From: Candidatus Gallimonas merdae
GTDB lineage: Bacteria; Bacillota; Clostridia; Christensenellales; Borkfalkiaceae
Assembly (NCBI GenBank): GCA_904419525.1
Contig: CAJFRT010000015.1
Span: 1 to 42,797 of the forward strand
DNA: 42,797 nucleotides
Direction: 5' to 3'
The stretch's first letter is position 1. Each line of letters begins with the position of its first letter. Under the pieces are notes generated by a model that did not search any database, was not told the DNA's origin, and saw only the letters and a program-made list of their open reading frames with translations. Of this stretch, positions 40,439 through 42,797 are shown in pieces. The position numbers and the translations under genes are program-made.

Positions 40439-41221
40439 GTGGATGAGAACTTCGGGTTCGCTGAATCCGGAATGACGGGTCATGCGGGGCAGGCTGAACC
40501 GACGTTCCGTTCGGAGGAGGCGGCAAAGCGGTATATTCTGGAGTGCCGCGGACTGGTGAAGTCGTACGGAAACATGGTTGCGCTTCAGGGAATCGATCTG
40601 CGGATCGAAGAAGGCGGGATCGTCGGACTTCTCGGCCCGAACGGAAGCGGAAAATCCACGTTGATCAAACTTGCGATGGGGATGCTGCAGCCGACGGTGG
40701 GCGAGATCCTTGTCGCGGAACAGCGTCCGTCCCCGGCGACAAAATCGCTGACGGCATACCTTCCCGACGTCAGCTTTCTTCCTGAGTGGATGACGGTTGA
40801 ACAGGTCTTTCGGTATATAGCGGATTTCTTTCCGGACTTCCGCCGTGATCGGGCGGAGGCTATGATTTCCCGCCTCGGAGTCGGTCTGAAACAGCGGTTC
40901 AAGGCGCTTTCCAAGGGCAACAAGGAAAAAGTCGGGCTCATTGTGACGATGGCCCGGGAGGCAAAACTCTATATCCTGGACGAACCGATCGCCGGCGTCG
41001 ATCCCGCTGCCAGGGACTTTATTCTGGATATCATCTTTTCGCAGAAACCGGAGGGATCGACGATCATTCTGTGCACCCATCTGATTGCCGACATCGAGCC
41101 GGTTCTGACGCATGCAGTGTTTCTTTCCAACGGGAAAGTCGTGCTCGACCGCTCTGTGCAGGAAGTGCATGATGAGGGAAAGACGCTGGACGGAATTTTC
41201 CGGGAGGTGTTCCGATGGTAG
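40439..41221 (+). CDS. ABC transporter ATP-binding protein
   Basis: 260 residues from the GTG at 40439, chosen because GAGGGG lies 7 nt upstream; ATG at 40424 or 40471 are alternatives. The ABC core begins [14 protein letters not shown]. Walker A is GPNGSGKST, the signature is LSKGNKEK (a weak LSGGQ) and Walker B is [13 protein letters not shown], with the switch His in CTHLI. This matches the exporter-type ATPases of the YtrB/CcmA group, usually paired with one permease. No GntR regulator gene precedes it, unlike many ytr loci. Confidence 0.92.
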   Translation: MDENFGFAESGMTGHAGQAEPTFRSEEAAKRYILECRGLVKSYGNMVALQGIDLRIEEGGIVGLLGPNGSGKSTLIKLAMGMLQPTVGEILVAEQRPSPATKSLTAYLPDVSFLPEWMTVEQVFRYIADFFPDFRRDRAEAMISRLGVGLKQRFKALSKGNKEKVGLIVTMAREAKLYILDEPIAGVDPAARDFILDIIFSQKPEGSTIILCTHLIADIEPVLTHAVFLSNGKVVLDRSVQEVHDEGKTLDGIFREVFRW

Positions 41222-41985
41222 GAAAGATCATGAAGCATGAGTTGCATGCGCTCTTCCGTAAGCTGGTCATTCTCTATGCGATCGTCATTCTGTTTGCCGT
41301 ATTGCTTCGGATCGTGGCAGCGGTCAACGTTCCTGCTTTGGACGGGGATACTTATTTCGGTCTGATCGTCGTCCTTGTGATGTTTTATTCTTACTCTTTG
41401 ATCGCCGCCTGTGTCGCGGCCACGGTGCTCGGCATTTCCCGTTTCTTCAAAACGATGTTCACGGGAGAAGGGTACCTGACACTTGCCCTGCCGGCTACGC
41501 CGGCTCAGCTGATCTGGGCAAAACTGCTGTCGGCGCTCATTGCATCGTTTTCCTCGATCATAGTCTGTCTGCTCTCCGCGTGTATTTTTTATATCGGTCT
41601 TGATGCGTCGATCGGAGCTGTCTTTTCCGATATCTTTGCAACATTGGACGCTTATTTTGCCACCGATCCTCTGCTCGCTACCGAGCTGATAGTGCTGCTT
41701 ATTTCTGTGATCCCTATGAGCATGCTGGAATTTTATCTGATCGCTTCCGTCGGACAGCTCTTTACGAAATCCAGGAAAGGAATGACGGCTCTGCTTGCGA
41801 TCGGCGGTATATTTGTGCTTTCGCTGCTCTCTGTGCTGGTCTATCAGCCTATTTTGGAAGCCTGTGAGGGAGTATCGCCGCACCTTCCGATCTGGATCAT
41901 GATCATTGTCAACTTTGCGGTCGATGTGGGGTGTTTCCTCATTGTGCGCTATATCTTGTCGCATAAGGTCAATCTGATCGTATGA
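41215..41985 (+). CDS. ABC transporter permease
   Basis: 256 residues with about six membrane segments in the ABC-2-like arrangement: segments near 17-38, 49-72, 98-124, 155-180, 196-216 and 228-248. An amphipathic linker FFKTMFTGEGYLTLALPATPAQ follows segment 2, as in the YtrC/D and bacitracin-type exporters, where it contacts the ATPase. It overlaps the ATPase gene by 7 bp and the next gene by 4 bp (ATGA). Substrate unknown. Confidence 0.9.
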   Translation: MVGKIMKHELHALFRKLVILYAIVILFAVLLRIVAAVNVPALDGDTYFGLIVVLVMFYSYSLIAACVAATVLGISRFFKTMFTGEGYLTLALPATPAQLIWAKLLSALIASFSSIIVCLLSACIFYIGLDASIGAVFSDIFATLDAYFATDPLLATELIVLLISVIPMSMLEFYLIASVGQLFTKSRKGMTALLAIGGIFVLSLLSVLVYQPILEACEGVSPHLPIWIMIIVNFAVDVGCFLIVRYILSHKVNLIV

Positions 41986-42683
41986 AATTCAAGGAATATA
42001 TTGCCTCAGAACGGTTTCAGCGGGAAATGTCCGATCTGGGAAAGGGAAAGAAGTGGAACAAGCTGATCATTGTCGGATGGCTCATCGGGGTCGCGTTCCT
42101 TGTGGGGGCATTGGTCTGTCTGGAGTTGCTTCCGGAGGAGTTGCGGACGGATGGGCTTGGTGTTTTAGGCATAGTTCTTGGGGCGATCGGGGTCGTTGTT
42201 CTCATCGCACTTTCCTTTTTCGGTGCGAAATTCAGCGGCAGAGATGACAACGGGCGGCGAAAGCCCGTATATGCGGTCGCGATGTTGTTGTATGCACGGG
42301 AAAATCTTGCGGACGGCTGGCGTGTCGATAACGGATTAATTGCATTCAGTATTTCCGTTACAACGGAGGAAAAGGGCAAGGAACTGAAATCGGTCACGTT
42401 GGAACGGGGAGGCGAGAGGACGGAAGTCGATCTTGCAGCATTCAACGGGTCGCTCGAAGTGCTTGATATCACCGGATTGATTTTATGCGGACTGTTTACC
42501 TTTCTGGAGCGCAGTCCGGTCCCGGTGACGGCGATCCGATCTACGTTCCGCCTGAATGAGCGGGAGGGGAAGCCGATCTTTCTGTACCGCAACGGAAAGT
42601 GGACGCTGACGGGAAAACTGCAAAAAGGGGAATACCAAAGCATAGAACGCTATGCACGCAAAAAGGGAATTTATGAAGAATAA
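41982..42683 (+). CDS. membrane protein of unknown function, last gene of the ABC operon
   Basis: 233 residues. Two close membrane segments (about 27-48 and 57-80, separated by EELRTDG) are followed by a soluble strand-rich domain of about 150 residues (LIAFSISVTTEEKGKELKSVTLERG, PIFLYRNGKWTLTGKL). No family is recognised. ATGA overlap with the permease suggests a dedicated accessory subunit. The insertion sequence begins about 15 bp after its stop, and no terminator remains between them. Confidence 0.82.
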   Translation: MKFKEYIASERFQREMSDLGKGKKWNKLIIVGWLIGVAFLVGALVCLELLPEELRTDGLGVLGIVLGAIGVVVLIALSFFGAKFSGRDDNGRRKPVYAVAMLLYARENLADGWRVDNGLIAFSISVTTEEKGKELKSVTLERGGERTEVDLAAFNGSLEVLDITGLILCGLFTFLERSPVPVTAIRSTFRLNEREGKPIFLYRNGKWTLTGKLQKGEYQSIERYARKKGIYEE

Positions 42684-42700
42684 AAAAAGAACGGGCCATG

Positions 42701-42742
42701 ATATGCACCCCAAAAGTTGGACAGACTTTTGGAGGTGCATAT
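42701..42742 (+). repeat. inverted repeat forming a hairpin over the transposase ribosome site
   Basis: Arm 42701-42717 pairs with 42725-42742 through 17 base pairs with one bulged A (42733), loop TGGACAG. The 3' arm contains GGAGGTG, the ribosome site of the transposase ATG at 42747. RNA entering from outside would mask it; RNA starting inside the loop or arm would not. Confidence 0.7.
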
Positions 42743-42746
42743 TTTT

Positions 42747-42797
42747 ATGGCAAAAAAAGGAAACAAGCAGAAAAAGTATAGCGCGGAGTTCAAGGAA
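42747..42797 (+). CDS. IS3-family transposase, first 17 codons
   Basis: It begins MAKKGNKQKKYSAEFKE and runs off the right edge. The KKYSAEFKE pattern is the usual opening of IS3-family OrfA proteins (helix-turn-helix, HTH_Tnp_1). GGAGGTG lies 10 nt before the ATG, inside the hairpin. Confidence 0.8.
   Translation, partial: MAKKGNKQKKYSAEFKE

Larger units (their letters stand above)
42699..42797 (+). mobile_element. left end of an IS3-type insertion sequence (truncated by window)
   Basis: The segment opens with TGATATGCACCCCAAAAGTT, similar to the terminal repeats of IS3-family elements of Bacillota, and is followed at once by a transposase start. The right end, target duplication and length cannot be seen. 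Confidence 0.7.

Noticed and set aside
1-42797. CRISPR arrays, prophage genes or toxin-antitoxin pairs
   Set aside because: No regularly spaced repeats and no recognisable proteins of these types were seen.

Overview
The window is a gene-dense bacterial chromosome segment of roughly 55-58 % G+C by eye, with AT-rich patches at the left end and upstream of argG. The gene content points to an anaerobic Clostridia-type Bacillota. Indicators are a CwlD-type amidase (usually a spore-cortex enzyme), a one-chain iron-sulfur L-serine dehydratase, DUF4364 and TSCPD small proteins, type III pantothenate kinase beside an ECF S component, the order mutS-mutL-miaA-ynbB, and nifS-thiI. Genus-level placement is not possible from the sequence alone. 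Strong promoters are classic sigma-A type (TTGACA/TATAAT, 17-bp spacers) and most starts have GGAGG-like ribosome sites.

Layout. 1-900: 3' end of an AT-rich gene, then six tRNA genes on the minus strand (Gly, Arg, His, Gln, Lys, Lys) behind one promoter and ending at a perfect 40-bp palindrome. 1.1-5.0 kb: HAD phosphatase, a DUF1294-like membrane protein, a divergent PurH and L-serine dehydratase. 5.0-6.2 kb (minus): TSCPD protein, DUF4364 protein and an HPr-like protein without the phosphorylatable histidine. 6.3-7.6 kb: an unknown protein and a Nudix ADP-ribose pyrophosphatase. 7.7-11.0 kb: a Cys-rich micro-membrane protein (minus), then ECF S component - coaX - hom behind a structured leader. 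11.0-13.0 kb: cwlD-like amidase, acyl-ACP thioesterase and a small membrane protein.

13.1-27.6 kb is the centrepiece, a co-directional run argG-argC-argJ-argB-argD-argF-carA-carB::dapF-membrane protein-cysteine desulfurase-thiI with overlaps or short gaps throughout. It encodes glutamate to citrulline to argininosuccinate (argH is absent from the window), carbamoyl phosphate supply, and the tRNA-thiolation pair. The carB frame does not stop at its normal end. It runs directly into a nearly complete diaminopimelate epimerase domain, giving a predicted 1352-residue CarB-DapF fusion in which the first catalytic Cys of DapF is Ala. This is the most unusual feature of the window.

27.5-29.8 kb (minus): a bifunctional penicillin-binding protein whose 3' end overlaps thiI by 88 bp. 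29.9-38.5 kb: sir2-miaB-mutS-mutL-miaA-ynbB, a tight operon joining tRNA A37 modification with mismatch repair. 38.5-39.3 kb (minus): an unknown multi-pass membrane protein with a full-consensus promoter. 39.4-42.7 kb: SPFH protein, ABC ATPase, ABC permease and an unknown membrane protein. The last 100 bp are the left end of an IS3-type insertion sequence, with a hairpin that covers the transposase ribosome-binding site.
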